Shown: piece after piece, positions 22,694-29,156 of the stretch
Layout: every line of letters begins with the position of its first letter
How positions within the stretch are numbered: the stretch's first letter is position 1
Source of the DNA: a virus
Strand: one strand, 5' to 3'
Virus record (IMG/VR): IMGVR_UViG_3300034082_000616
Span: 1-30,791 of that record
DNA: 30,791 nucleotides
The notes under the pieces: model-generated
Database searches by the model: none
The model's input: only the letters and a program-made list of their open reading frames with translations
What the model was told of the DNA's origin: nothing
Program-made: the position numbers and the translations under genes

Positions 22694-23019
22694 TGGAGAT
22701 AAAACTACACATAAAACCGATGTCTATTAATAACGCTTTTAAAGGGCGTAAATTTAGGACAAAAGAATATGATATCTTTATAGTTCAGTGTTTAAGATTG
22801 CTGCCGAATAAAATCGAGATACCTGATGAAACAAATATAAAACTTGCTTTGGAATTTGGTTTTAGTTCCAGGGCGAGTGATATTGATAATTGTGTTAAAA
22901 CTTTTATAGATTGTTTGGTAAAAAAGTATAAAGTAGATGATCGTTTTATATACGAATTGCATACTTTTAAAACTATAGTTAAAAAAGGAGAGGAGTTTAT
23001 ACGTTTTAAAATATACTAA
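22693..23019 (+). CDS. rusA: RusA-like Holliday junction resolvase
   Basis: The 108-residue protein matches RusA, a dimeric Mg-dependent enzyme that cuts four-way junctions. The N-terminal strand IKPMSINNAFKGRKFRTKEY is typical. The catalytic segment SRASDIDNCVKTFIDCL supplies Asp63, Asp65 and Lys69, with Asp82/Asp83 in KVDDRFIYEL as the third acidic position. In phages it resolves recombination intermediates before packaging. Its place directly after the ATPase fits a replication-recombination operon. Confidence 0.85.
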   Translation: MEIKLHIKPMSINNAFKGRKFRTKEYDIFIVQCLRLLPNKIEIPDETNIKLALEFGFSSRASDIDNCVKTFIDCLVKKYKVDDRFIYELHTFKTIVKKGEEFIRFKIY

Positions 23020-23226
23020 ATGAAATTAGCCGACAAGATTGAAGCTTTTAAAATTAAAACACCAAATCGCCTTGAGCATACCTTTAAAAATGGGTTAATA
23101 TTTAAAGGAAGCGGAACTTATAAGTTACATTGGTGGATTGATAGCCTTTATAAAGATGCTGTAAATGAGTGGATTGAAAAAAAATGTACCGATACATCAA
23201 AATTTCTTGAAAAAATACTTGCGTAA
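23020..23226 (+). CDS. Small protein closing the replication operon
   Basis: The 68-residue protein begins directly after the RusA stop codon and is basic, with aromatic residues in TYKLHWWIDSLYKDAVNEWI. Its end overlaps the -33 region of the next promoter (23218-23221). I do not recognise it. Confidence 0.6.
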   Translation: MKLADKIEAFKIKTPNRLEHTFKNGLIFKGSGTYKLHWWIDSLYKDAVNEWIEKKCTDTSKFLEKILA

Positions 23227-23248
23227 TTAAAATTTATTACGATATTTG
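23218..23248 (+). promoter_or_regulatory. Bacteroidetes-type promoter with near-palindromic spacer
   Basis: CTTG at 23218-23221 and GATATTTG at 23241-23248 are 19 nt apart; the -7 box has G in place of the first T. The spacer is C plus GTAATTAAAATTTATTAC (23223-23240), a near-copy of the palindrome in the promoters at 11742 and 13258. The predicted start near 23253 fixes the first usable ATG of the next gene at 23282. Confidence 0.78.
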
Positions 23249-23281
23249 CTAAAGAAAACAACAACTACTAAAAGAAATATT

Positions 23282-23554
23282 ATGAAAGCAATCATCAACA
23301 ACGGAACAACTTACAAAGTAACAGGAGAAAAAGGAGCGTTCACAATTACAGAAGATGTGAAAGGTAAAGTGAAAATGTTTCAAACTTCTACAATCGAAAT
23401 TATAGATGCTGAATTTGGAAAAGTTAAAGTTTACGCAAAAGCAAAACAGCCAGTTTCTGCCGCTGCTAAAAGAAACGCTACGGCTTATATAGCTGAAATG
23501 AAAAAAGATTTAAACGATGCTAAATACAGTACAGGAAGATACACTAACCAATAA
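23282..23554 (+). CDS. Small basic protein of unknown function
   Basis: The 90-residue product starts at the first ATG behind the promoter at 23218; the earlier ATG at 23246 lies inside the -7 box and cannot be used. It has a beta-rich N-terminal half (YKVTGEKGAFTITEDVKGK, STIEIIDAEFGKVKVYAK) and a Lys/Ala-rich helical C-terminus. As first gene of its operon it may be an abundant early protein. I do not recognise the family. Confidence 0.7.
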   Translation: MKAIINNGTTYKVTGEKGAFTITEDVKGKVKMFQTSTIEIIDAEFGKVKVYAKAKQPVSAAAKRNATAYIAEMKKDLNDAKYSTGRYTNQ

Positions 23555-23565
23555 TTAAAATAAAG

Positions 23566-23781
23566 ATGGAAATTTCAATTTACGAAGACAGAGTATCAAT
23601 TTCAGTAAATGAAAACGTTAAAATTCAATTAGTAGTATGGGATTTAGAAAAATCTCAACACGAATTTTTAGAAAAACAAATTAATTTAATTATGGCTATT
23701 TCTGAAAAATTAGATGATTTAGTAAAGCATTTAAAAATTAATGGATTTGATGCTGAACTTGAAGATATACACGAAGACTAA
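23566..23781 (+). CDS. Small acidic protein
   Basis: The 71-residue protein starts with two strands (EISIYEDRVSISVNENVKI) followed by an amphipathic helix (LEKQINLIMAISEKLDDL) and an acidic end. It lies 11 nt behind the preceding gene. Function unknown. Confidence 0.6.
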   Translation: MEISIYEDRVSISVNENVKIQLVVWDLEKSQHEFLEKQINLIMAISEKLDDLVKHLKINGFDAELEDIHED

Positions 23782-23869
23782 TACCATTTATCATTTCAGC
23801 AGAAAAAATACAAATTGAATCATTTTAAAAACACAAACAGAACTTTTAAACGCAATAAAATAAAACAAA

Positions 23870-24019
23870 ATGAAAAGAATAATAAAATACATTTATTACA
23901 GAGAGATTCAGGGATCTTCTGATAGGTCATTTAAAACAATTCAAGAAGTACACAAGTACGCTAAAATGATGAATATTGAAAACTATGAAGTAAAAGAAGT
24001 AATCGAAATAACAAGATAA
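23870..24019 (+). CDS. 49-residue small protein
   Basis: A frame with a good A-rich leader encodes a basic protein (RIIKYIYYREIQGSSDRS and SFKTIQEVHKYAKMM). It ends 5 nt before the next gene. Its size is below usual cut-offs, but spacing and codon use agree with the neighbours. Confidence 0.55.
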   Translation: MKRIIKYIYYREIQGSSDRSFKTIQEVHKYAKMMNIENYEVKEVIEITR

Positions 24020-24024
24020 AAATT

Positions 24025-24225
24025 ATGTTAACAGTAAAAAACAAAGCCGAAAAATTAGTGCTATCAATGCACGGAATAGAAAATGATCCTAATCATTACA
24101 TGTCAATTGATAATGCTAAAAAATGCGCATTAATTGCAATTGATGAAATACTTGGAATGGTAGACGAAGAAAGCCTATATTTTGATTATTGGTCGGAAGT
24201 GAAAGAAGAAATAGAAAAAATGTAA
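24025..24225 (+). CDS. Small conserved phage protein, paralogue of 25380-25574
   Basis: The 66-residue helical protein has the pattern AKKCALIAIDEIL then YWSEVKEEIEKM. The protein at 25380-25574 repeats the same pattern (AKQSALIAVDEVL, YWQKVKQEIENL). This type recurs in flavophages and other phages of Bacteroidetes, with unknown function. Confidence 0.65.
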   Translation: MLTVKNKAEKLVLSMHGIENDPNHYMSIDNAKKCALIAIDEILGMVDEESLYFDYWSEVKEEIEKM

Positions 24226-24227
24226 TT

Positions 24228-24716
24228 ATGACACTAACAGAAATCAAAGACTTATTTAAAGTAGATTTAACAATTAAGAATAGAAAACCGCATTTTGTTT
24301 ATTTACGAGGAATTTATATGGATCAGGAGATTGCAAATGGCAGAAATAATTTAAACATTTGCAAAGAATTAAAATGCAATCACGCAACAGGGTTTCACTA
24401 TTTTCAAAGAAAAGATTTTTATAAAAATATTAAAGAATATAATGAGGTTAAAATAGCATTTGATAATAAAAATGCTGATTTATTTAAAGATATTGATTTT
24501 AGACTTAATAATGTTAAGTACATTCACTATCGAGAAATGGAACGTAAAAAGCCTAAAAAAATAAAGTTAGAAGAAATGCCAGAGGTAAGATGGCATTATT
24601 TAAAGATTATTGAGGCACTACGCAAAGATAACAGGCACAGTTTGTGGGAAAAAGAGATGAAATTGTTCACAATTAATGATTATAAAGTTTTAGAAGAATT
24701 GGAAAATGGCAAATAA
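24228..24716 (+). CDS. DnaA domain IV-like helix-turn-helix protein
   Basis: From the ATG at 24228 the product has 162 residues. An earlier in-frame ATG at 24189 would overlap the preceding gene by 37 nt. Residues 19-60 resemble the DNA-binding domain IV of DnaA: RKPHFVYLRGIYMDQEIANG, NLNICKELKCNHATGFHYF, where NHAT takes the place of the DHST signature. The rest is a charged helical region without ATPase motifs. It may bind DnaA boxes and compete with or recruit host DnaA; this is an inference from the motif. It overlaps the next gene by 11 nt. Confidence 0.6.
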   Translation: MTLTEIKDLFKVDLTIKNRKPHFVYLRGIYMDQEIANGRNNLNICKELKCNHATGFHYFQRKDFYKNIKEYNEVKIAFDNKNADLFKDIDFRLNNVKYIHYREMERKKPKKIKLEEMPEVRWHYLKIIEALRKDNRHSLWEKEMKLFTINDYKVLEELENGK

Positions 24717-24846
24717 AAGAATTAAAAAACCGTTAACGCAAAGATTATCGATTTATGAGCAAGAATATAAATTGAAAGAACAAGCAAAAGAAGTACTTAA
24801 AAAAATAAAAGAAGATGCCAGATATATCACTTTGCAAAGGGATTAA
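24706..24846 (+). CDS. 46-residue basic helical protein
   Basis: The frame starts in an 11-nt overlap with the preceding gene (ATGGCAAATAA) and overlaps the next one by 32 nt. It encodes a Lys/Arg/Gln-rich helix (SIYEQEYKLKEQAKEVLKKI). Coupling supports it; function unknown. Confidence 0.5.
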   Translation: MANKRIKKPLTQRLSIYEQEYKLKEQAKEVLKKIKEDARYITLQRD

Positions 24847-25093
24847 TTGCAATATAAAAGATAATTGCTATAGATTTAAAGCCGAACCGAGTAAATTTAG
24901 ACAATCGTGGTTTTGTAAAAGTCCTAATGTAGATCCTTTAAATTGTGATTATTATTGGGAATTAATTAAACCTATACATAAGTTCAATTCAGGAATTGGA
25001 GGAACACTATGCCACAAATGCAGTAAAATTATAAGCACAGGATTTACAAAAGATTTATATTGTTCAATTAAATGCAAAGAAAAATGCGAGTAG
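24815..25093 (+). CDS. Cys-rich zinc-binding small protein
   Basis: The 92-residue protein has ten Cys. An N-terminal cluster, LCKGINCNIKDNCYRF, is followed by FCKSPN and NCDYYW; a C-terminal cluster reads LCHKCSK and YCSIKCKEKCE, the last resembling a treble-clef or zinc ribbon. It probably binds two zinc ions. Similar Cys-rich proteins are scattered in phages of Bacteroidetes. Function unknown. Confidence 0.62.
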   Translation: MPDISLCKGINCNIKDNCYRFKAEPSKFRQSWFCKSPNVDPLNCDYYWELIKPIHKFNSGIGGTLCHKCSKIISTGFTKDLYCSIKCKEKCE

Positions 25094-25281
25094 TATTTAT
25101 AGCTATTTTGATAGCAGCGGTAGGGGTTATAATGTTTCATTTAGGTATGAAAAGTAAAAAATTTTTAGATAAAACTATTGTACTAACTTTGCCGAACAAC
25201 GAATTACCGCCTAATGAGGGTGATTTGTTTAGGGTTCAATATGTGAGTGGGGAAAAAGTTTATTTATGTATAATTGATTAA
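25084..25281 (+). CDS. Single-pass membrane protein
   Basis: From the ATG at 25084 (10-nt overlap with the preceding gene; an ATG at 25072 is possible) the product has 65 residues. It has one N-terminal membrane helix (VVFIAILIAAVGVIMFHLG) followed by a basic stretch and a small beta domain. A membrane-anchored accessory protein is likely. Function unknown. Confidence 0.58.
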   Translation: MRVVFIAILIAAVGVIMFHLGMKSKKFLDKTIVLTLPNNELPPNEGDLFRVQYVSGEKVYLCIID

Positions 25282-25289
25282 ATTTTTTA

Positions 25290-25358
25290 GTCCCAAATTT
25301 AAACAATATTAGGGACAGAATTAATAACTATAATACGGCACTAAATTAAAAAAGTGCC
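25290..25358 (+). other. Two short hairpins in an intergenic gap
   Basis: Two 5-bp inverted repeats lie in a row: GTCCC/GGGAC (25290-25294 with 25312-25316) and GGCAC/GTGCC (25337-25341 with 25354-25358). Neither has a T tract, and no promoter is recognised in the 98-nt gap 25282-25379. They may be weak mRNA structures; chance is possible. Confidence 0.35.
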
Positions 25359-25379
25359 AATAATTAAAAATAAAAAAAT

Positions 25380-25574
25380 ATGACACCTAAACAAAAAGCA
25401 TTTGAATTATATTTTAAATTTTATAGAGATATAATTGCAGACAATGATAAAGCTAAACAATCTGCATTAATAGCAGTAGATGAGGTTTTAGATGCGAGTT
25501 TATATTCTTATGACGCAATGAGTATTTACGTTATTTATTGGCAAAAAGTTAAACAAGAAATAGAAAATCTATGA
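25380..25574 (+). CDS. Small conserved phage protein, paralogue of 24025-24225
   Basis: The 64-residue helical protein shares the pattern AKQSALIAVDEVL...YW..VKQEIENL with the gene at 24025, so the two probably arose by duplication or separate acquisition of the same family. It is coupled to the next frame by an ATGA overlap. Confidence 0.65.
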   Translation: MTPKQKAFELYFKFYRDIIADNDKAKQSALIAVDEVLDASLYSYDAMSIYVIYWQKVKQEIENL

Positions 25575-25657
25575 AATATATTTTAGTTTGGATAGCATAC
25601 GAGTTTATAAGACCAAAAGCGATTTGGTTATGGAATTTTTTAATAAGTAAAGCATAA
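25571..25657 (+). CDS. 28-residue hydrophobic peptide
   Basis: An ATGA-coupled frame encodes a Trp-rich hydrophobic peptide (YILVWIAYEFIRPKAIWLWN). The coupling is the support; the length is at the limit of what can be believed. Confidence 0.4.
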   Translation: MKYILVWIAYEFIRPKAIWLWNFLISKA

Positions 25658-25661
25658 AATT

Positions 25662-25760
25662 ATGATAGAAGATTTTGCACAAGGAATAGTTATAGGGTTT
25701 ATGATGGGAATATGTTTTTCGTTAGTAGCTTATATTTTAAAAAATAATAAGTATATTTGA
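25662..25760 (+). CDS. 32-residue single-pass membrane peptide
   Basis: A short frame 4 nt behind the previous one encodes one membrane helix (GIVIGFMMGICFSLVAYIL) with a basic end. It precedes the sigma-like gene by 4 nt. Function unknown. Confidence 0.45.
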   Translation: MIEDFAQGIVIGFMMGICFSLVAYILKNNKYI

Positions 25761-25764
25761 CATT

Positions 25765-26220
25765 ATGATTGAGAAGTTAGCACAACATCACGAGGACTGG
25801 ATAAAGTTTGCATTAAAGATTTGCGGAAACCGTGATGATGCTAACGACTTGGTACAAGAAATGTATTTAAAAATGCATACGTTAGATAAAGAAGTAAACC
25901 ATTCTTATATCTATTGCGTTATAAAGAATATATTCTTGGATCAATATAGAAAAAATAAAGTAAAAGAAAAAACGGTTTACTACCAGGAGGAATACACAGA
26001 ACAAAATGAAGAAATTGATTTTACAGCAGCTTATGAAGAATCGCTAAAAGAACTTAAAAGCTATAAACAATTGATTGTTAATTTTTCAACTAAAGATGGA
26101 GTTAATAATTTCGCAAGGCAAAGCGGAATTTCACGAGCCACAATAATCAGGATAAGAAACGAATTTAAAACAATACTATGTCAAAAGGTAAAGGACTGGG
26201 AGATTCAATCGCAAAACTAA
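25765..26220 (+). CDS. Sigma-70-like (ECF-type) factor
   Basis: The 151-residue protein has a region 2-like part: HHEDWIKFALKICGNRDDAN, DLVQEMYLKMH, then YIYCVIKNIFLDQYRKNK, the usual DA.DLVQE...I..N...D..RK.K order. An acidic linker is followed by a C-terminal helix-turn-helix (NNFARQSGISRATIIRIRNE) in the place of region 4. It is located 290 nt before the terminase genes, so it may direct host RNA polymerase to late genes, or it may bind DNA only. No separate late-promoter motif is evident to test this. The next gene overlaps it by 43 nt. Confidence 0.72.
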   Translation: MIEKLAQHHEDWIKFALKICGNRDDANDLVQEMYLKMHTLDKEVNHSYIYCVIKNIFLDQYRKNKVKEKTVYYQEEYTEQNEEIDFTAAYEESLKELKSYKQLIVNFSTKDGVNNFARQSGISRATIIRIRNEFKTILCQKVKDWEIQSQN

Positions 26221-26483
26221 CTGAAGCAGTTGGAATAAAGCCGTGCGTTGGTTGTGAGAAAAGAAAAAACATTTTGAATAAACTATTCCCATTTAAACAA
26301 GTTAATGCTTTAAATCGTGCGCAAATTAAGTTAATTGCAAAGTTAGATAGTTTGTCAGATATGGAATTGATAAAAATTTATAACGATGTTTTTAATACCA
26401 ATTTAGATATTTCTACGTTTAATGAGAATATACGCAAAGCAGTTATAAATGATTTAAAAGTACTTTGCGATAATTCAAAATAA
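26178..26483 (+). CDS. Conserved GLGD/CxGC phage protein of unknown function
   Basis: The 101-residue protein starts KGLGDSIAKLTEAVGIKPCV and continues GCEKRKNILNKLFPF. This N-terminal signature, with two Cys and the RK..LN.LFPF motif, is widespread in phages, often near packaging genes, without known function. The start overlaps the sigma-like gene by 43 nt, and the signature requires that start. The C-terminal half is helical. Confidence 0.68.
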   Translation: MSKGKGLGDSIAKLTEAVGIKPCVGCEKRKNILNKLFPFKQVNALNRAQIKLIAKLDSLSDMELIKIYNDVFNTNLDISTFNENIRKAVINDLKVLCDNSK

Positions 26484-26509
26484 ATTTAACTAATTAATTT
26501 ATATTAATT

Positions 26510-26794
26510 ATGGATAATAGAAAGAATAACGGAGGACATTCGACTGCGGGTAAAGCTGGTAGACCTTCCGTAAAAGATGAACTTAAGGGAGTTAATTTAG
26601 CAAGTCCACACGTTAAAGATTCATTTGAAACTATTGCAGCTATAATGAGAAATGAAAATGAAAATTCACGAGATAGAATTGCAGCAGCTAAATTGCTAAT
26701 TGAGTATGGATGTGGCAAACCTAAAGAAACAGTAGAAACTACTCATAATATAAACGACTTTAATATTAAGGATGTGTTTAATATCAATAGGTAA
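26510..26794 (+). CDS. Terminase small subunit-like protein
   Basis: The 94-residue protein opens with a basic AGKAGRPSVKDEL segment. The helical segment FETIAAIMRNENENSRDRIA, AAKLLIEYGCGKPKETVE is typical of small DNA-binding proteins that precede the large terminase in phages of Bacteroidetes. It overlaps the large subunit gene by 23 nt. The role, recognising the packaging site, rests on position and this motif. Confidence 0.65.
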   Translation: MDNRKNNGGHSTAGKAGRPSVKDELKGVNLASPHVKDSFETIAAIMRNENENSRDRIAAAKLLIEYGCGKPKETVETTHNINDFNIKDVFNINR

Positions 26795-27983
26795 AAAATA
26801 TAATATATTAGGTTCGGATAGTAGGTACTTTGTAGTTACAGGAGGCAGGGGTTCAGGGAAGTCGTATTCTGTGAACTCCTTTCTACTTTTGTTAACATAC
26901 GAGGTCGGACACGTTATTTTATTTACTCGATATACTTTAACTTCAGCGCACATTTCTATTATTCCTGAATTTATAGACAAGATTGAAACAGCTGATTTAA
27001 GCCAAGATTTTTATATTACTAAAGACGAAATAGTAAATTTAAAGACAGGTTCTAAAATACTATTTAAAGGTATTAAAACAAGCAGCGGAACTCAAACGGC
27101 TAACTTAAAATCGTTAGCAGGAATAACAACTTGGGTTTTAGATGAAGCTGAAGAACTTGTAGACGAAGATGTATTCGATAAGATTGATTTTTCGATTAGG
27201 GATAAGTCAAAACAAAATAGAGTTATTTTAGTTTTAAATCCAACGACTAAAACACACTTTATTTATAAGAAGTTTTTCGAGAGCAAAGGAGTAGAACCAG
27301 CTTCCAATTTGATAAACGGAAATACTACTTACATACATACGGACTATAAAGATAACATCGAATACCTTTCAGAATCTTTTATCGCTCAAATTGAAAACAT
27401 AAGAGAAAATAATAAAGAAAAATATAGACACGTTATTCTTGGCGGTTGGTTAGATAAAGCCGAAGGAGTAGTCTTTACAAATTGGAAGCTTGGAAAGTTT
27501 GAGGAGGTTGCGCCATCTATTTACGGACAGGATTTTGGTTTTTCAATTGACCCGACTACATTAATACAAACATCAATAGACAAGTCAAATAAACGAATTT
27601 ATGTAAAGGAATTAGTTTATAAATCTAAACTTACAACCTCCGAAATATTTGAATTAAATCAAAGGTATTGCGATAATCAATTGATTATTGCTGATAGTGC
27701 AGAACCAAGATTGATACACGAATTAAGAATACGAGGTAACAATATAAAAGAAACTATTAAAGGACCAGGAAGCGTTACAGCAGGTTTGAGTTTAATGCAG
27801 GATTATGAATTGATTATTGATCCTGATAGCACAAACGTAGTAAAGGAATTAAATAATTATACCTGGAGCGATAAAAAAAGCGATACTCCTGTAGATGCAT
27901 TTAACCACGCTATCGATGCTTTAAGATACGCTGTATATTTTCAGCTGCATAAATTATCAAAAGGACAAACCATTTTAGGTTAA
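26772..27983 (+). CDS. terL: Terminase large subunit (Terminase_3 type)
   Basis: The 403-residue packaging motor has the ATPase motifs Walker A GGRGSGKS (24-31), an adenine/coupling region, and Walker B TTWVLDEAEEL near residue 120, with NPTTKTHFIYKKFF as the coupling motif. The C-terminal nuclease domain shows acidic metal ligands in YGQDFGFSIDPTTLI, LIIADSAEPRLIHELR, and DAFNHAIDALRYAVYF. The enzyme cuts concatemeric DNA and pumps it into the prohead. The length is normal for the PBSX-like family. The portal gene does not follow, which is unusual. Confidence 0.92.
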   Translation: MCLISIGKKYNILGSDSRYFVVTGGRGSGKSYSVNSFLLLLTYEVGHVILFTRYTLTSAHISIIPEFIDKIETADLSQDFYITKDEIVNLKTGSKILFKGIKTSSGTQTANLKSLAGITTWVLDEAEELVDEDVFDKIDFSIRDKSKQNRVILVLNPTTKTHFIYKKFFESKGVEPASNLINGNTTYIHTDYKDNIEYLSESFIAQIENIRENNKEKYRHVILGGWLDKAEGVVFTNWKLGKFEEVAPSIYGQDFGFSIDPTTLIQTSIDKSNKRIYVKELVYKSKLTTSEIFELNQRYCDNQLIIADSAEPRLIHELRIRGNNIKETIKGPGSVTAGLSLMQDYELIIDPDSTNVVKELNNYTWSDKKSDTPVDAFNHAIDALRYAVYFQLHKLSKGQTILG

Positions 27984-27998
27984 ATACGTTATATTAAT

Positions 27999-28655
27999 AT
28001 GAAGATTAAAATACCAACATCATTAAGCGATATAAGATTAGAACAATTTTTATTGTTTCAAAAAGTTATTAAGGAAAATCAAAGTGATTCTTTTGTTTCT
28101 TTAGCAATGGTTAGCATCTTTTGCGATATATCCGTACATGATGCACAAAATATAGAATTGAAAGATTTTAATGATATTGTTTTGCAAATTAGCGAAGTAT
28201 TAAAACAACAACCGAGATTCATACAACGTTTTATTTATAATGGAAAAGAATACGGTTTTATTCCTAATTTAGATGACATTACAGCAGAGGAGTACATTAA
28301 CTTGGAATCTTTTTTAAAGACTGAAGATACCTATCCAAAAGCTATGACAGTACTTTATAGACCTATTGCCAATAAAATGAAAAACCTTTATAACATTGAA
28401 GATTATAAAGAAAACCACACCGACTTTAATAAACTAAATTTAGAGATTGTTTTAGGTTCTATGCTTTTTTTTTGGAATTTAAGCAACGAATTGTTGATAT
28501 CTATGAAGGATTATTTAGCACAACCGAAAAACAGGACACTTTTGGAAACAGCTTTGGCAGCAAATGGGGTTGGTATCAATCAATTTTTACAGTCGCTAAC
28601 GGAAATATCTTCGATTTTGAAAGAGCGACTAAATTACGACTACACGAGTTCCTAA
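27999..28655 (+). CDS. Tail assembly chaperone, G-type product
   Basis: The 218-residue protein is mostly helical, with KIKIPTSLSDIRLEQFLLFQ at the start, LDDITAEEYINLESFL near residue 95, and a C-terminal GSMLFFWNLSNELLISMKDY and NGVGINQFLQSLTE. This pattern is recognisable from tail proteins located before the tape measure gene in phages of Bacteroidetes. The slippery run at 28465-28473 and an overlapping -1 frame indicate that it is the unshifted member of a G/GT pair, which chaperones tape measure protein and tail tube during assembly. The first in-frame ATG is used. Confidence 0.68.
   Translation: MKIKIPTSLSDIRLEQFLLFQKVIKENQSDSFVSLAMVSIFCDISVHDAQNIELKDFNDIVLQISEVLKQQPRFIQRFIYNGKEYGFIPNLDDITAEEYINLESFLKTEDTYPKAMTVLYRPIANKMKNLYNIEDYKENHTDFNKLNLEIVLGSMLFFWNLSNELLISMKDYLAQPKNRTLLETALAANGVGINQFLQSLTEISSILKERLNYDYTSS
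28466..28472 (+). promoter_or_regulatory. Slippery heptamer for -1 ribosomal frameshift
   Basis: The mRNA heptamer U UUU UUU is in the correct register: zero-frame codons are UUU at 28467-28469 and 28470-28472, preceded by U28466. It belongs to a run of nine T (28465-28473). A one-base backward slip makes the next codon TTG at 28472 and enters the downstream frame. Confidence 0.68.
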
Positions 28656-28720
28656 TGTTTTTAGAGTTTAAAGTCGATTTGGCTAACGAAAGTAACAAAC
28701 AAATTAAAAAGTATGAATAG
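28472..28720 (+). CDS. T-extension of the tail assembly chaperone (frameshift product)
   Basis: This -1 frame encodes 82 residues and is open only from 28433, after a stop at 28430-28432. It has no ATG before the conserved part, so expression needs frameshifting at 28466-28472 (or a TTG start at 28472). It contains FGSKWGWYQSIFTVANG and FDFERATKLRLHEFLMFLEF, which resemble a conserved segment of tail assembly proteins of Bacteroidetes phages. A shifted protein would have about 240 residues: 158 shared with the G product plus these 82. Residues coded at 28472-28655 overlap the G frame, so this stretch is read in two frames. Confidence 0.65.
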   Translation: MEFKQRIVDIYEGLFSTTEKQDTFGNSFGSKWGWYQSIFTVANGNIFDFERATKLRLHEFLMFLEFKVDLANESNKQIKKYE

Positions 28721-29156
28721 TTTTTATAAAGTTATCAATTATTTAAAAACACAACTCGAAAACGATATTGATGTTAATACCATAGTACACGGAGAAGCAC
28801 CTGAAAATAAAAAAGACTTGTTTCCGATGGCGCATTTGATGGTAACGAATGGAAGTTTCGGTCAAGGTACTTCAATCTTTAATTTTACAGTTCAGGTTTT
28901 AGATATTCGTAACGTTTCAAAGAAAATGAGTACCGATAAATTCCTAAAGAACGATAACGAATTAGATAATTTAAATACCTGCTTTGCTGTTTTGAATAGA
29001 TTAATAATGGATTTGAAACTACAAAGAAATAATTTAGATATTGAACTTTTAAACGAGCCAAGTTTATTGCCAGTGATTTATGAGTTCAAAGATACTTTAG
29101 ACGGTTGGACTGTAGATTTACAATTGTCAATAACAAATGAAGTTACGGTATGTTAA
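28713..29156 (+). CDS. Tail terminator / completion-type protein
   Basis: The 147-residue protein has an N-terminal helix (SFYKVINYLKTQLENDI), then VNTIVHGEAPENKKDLFPMA, a beta-rich core (FNFTVQVLDIRNV), a helix with NDNELDNLNTCFAVLNRL, and a final DTLDGWTVDLQLSI. This order resembles tail terminator proteins of Bacteroidetes phages, which cap the tail tube at the head-proximal end. It lies between the chaperone and a gp10-like gene, as in siphoviruses. Confidence 0.62.
   Translation: MNSFYKVINYLKTQLENDIDVNTIVHGEAPENKKDLFPMAHLMVTNGSFGQGTSIFNFTVQVLDIRNVSKKMSTDKFLKNDNELDNLNTCFAVLNRLIMDLKLQRNNLDIELLNEPSLLPVIYEFKDTLDGWTVDLQLSITNEVTVC

Noticed and set aside
25752-25759. TATATTTG matching a -7 box just before the sigma-like gene
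   Set aside because: Transcription would start after the ATG at 25765, no TTG box lies at the right distance, and the bases are the end of a small frame.
28472-28720. Independent gene starting at TTG 28472
   Set aside because: The start would coincide exactly with the slippery run, there is no leader, and frameshifting from the G-type frame explains the overlap better.
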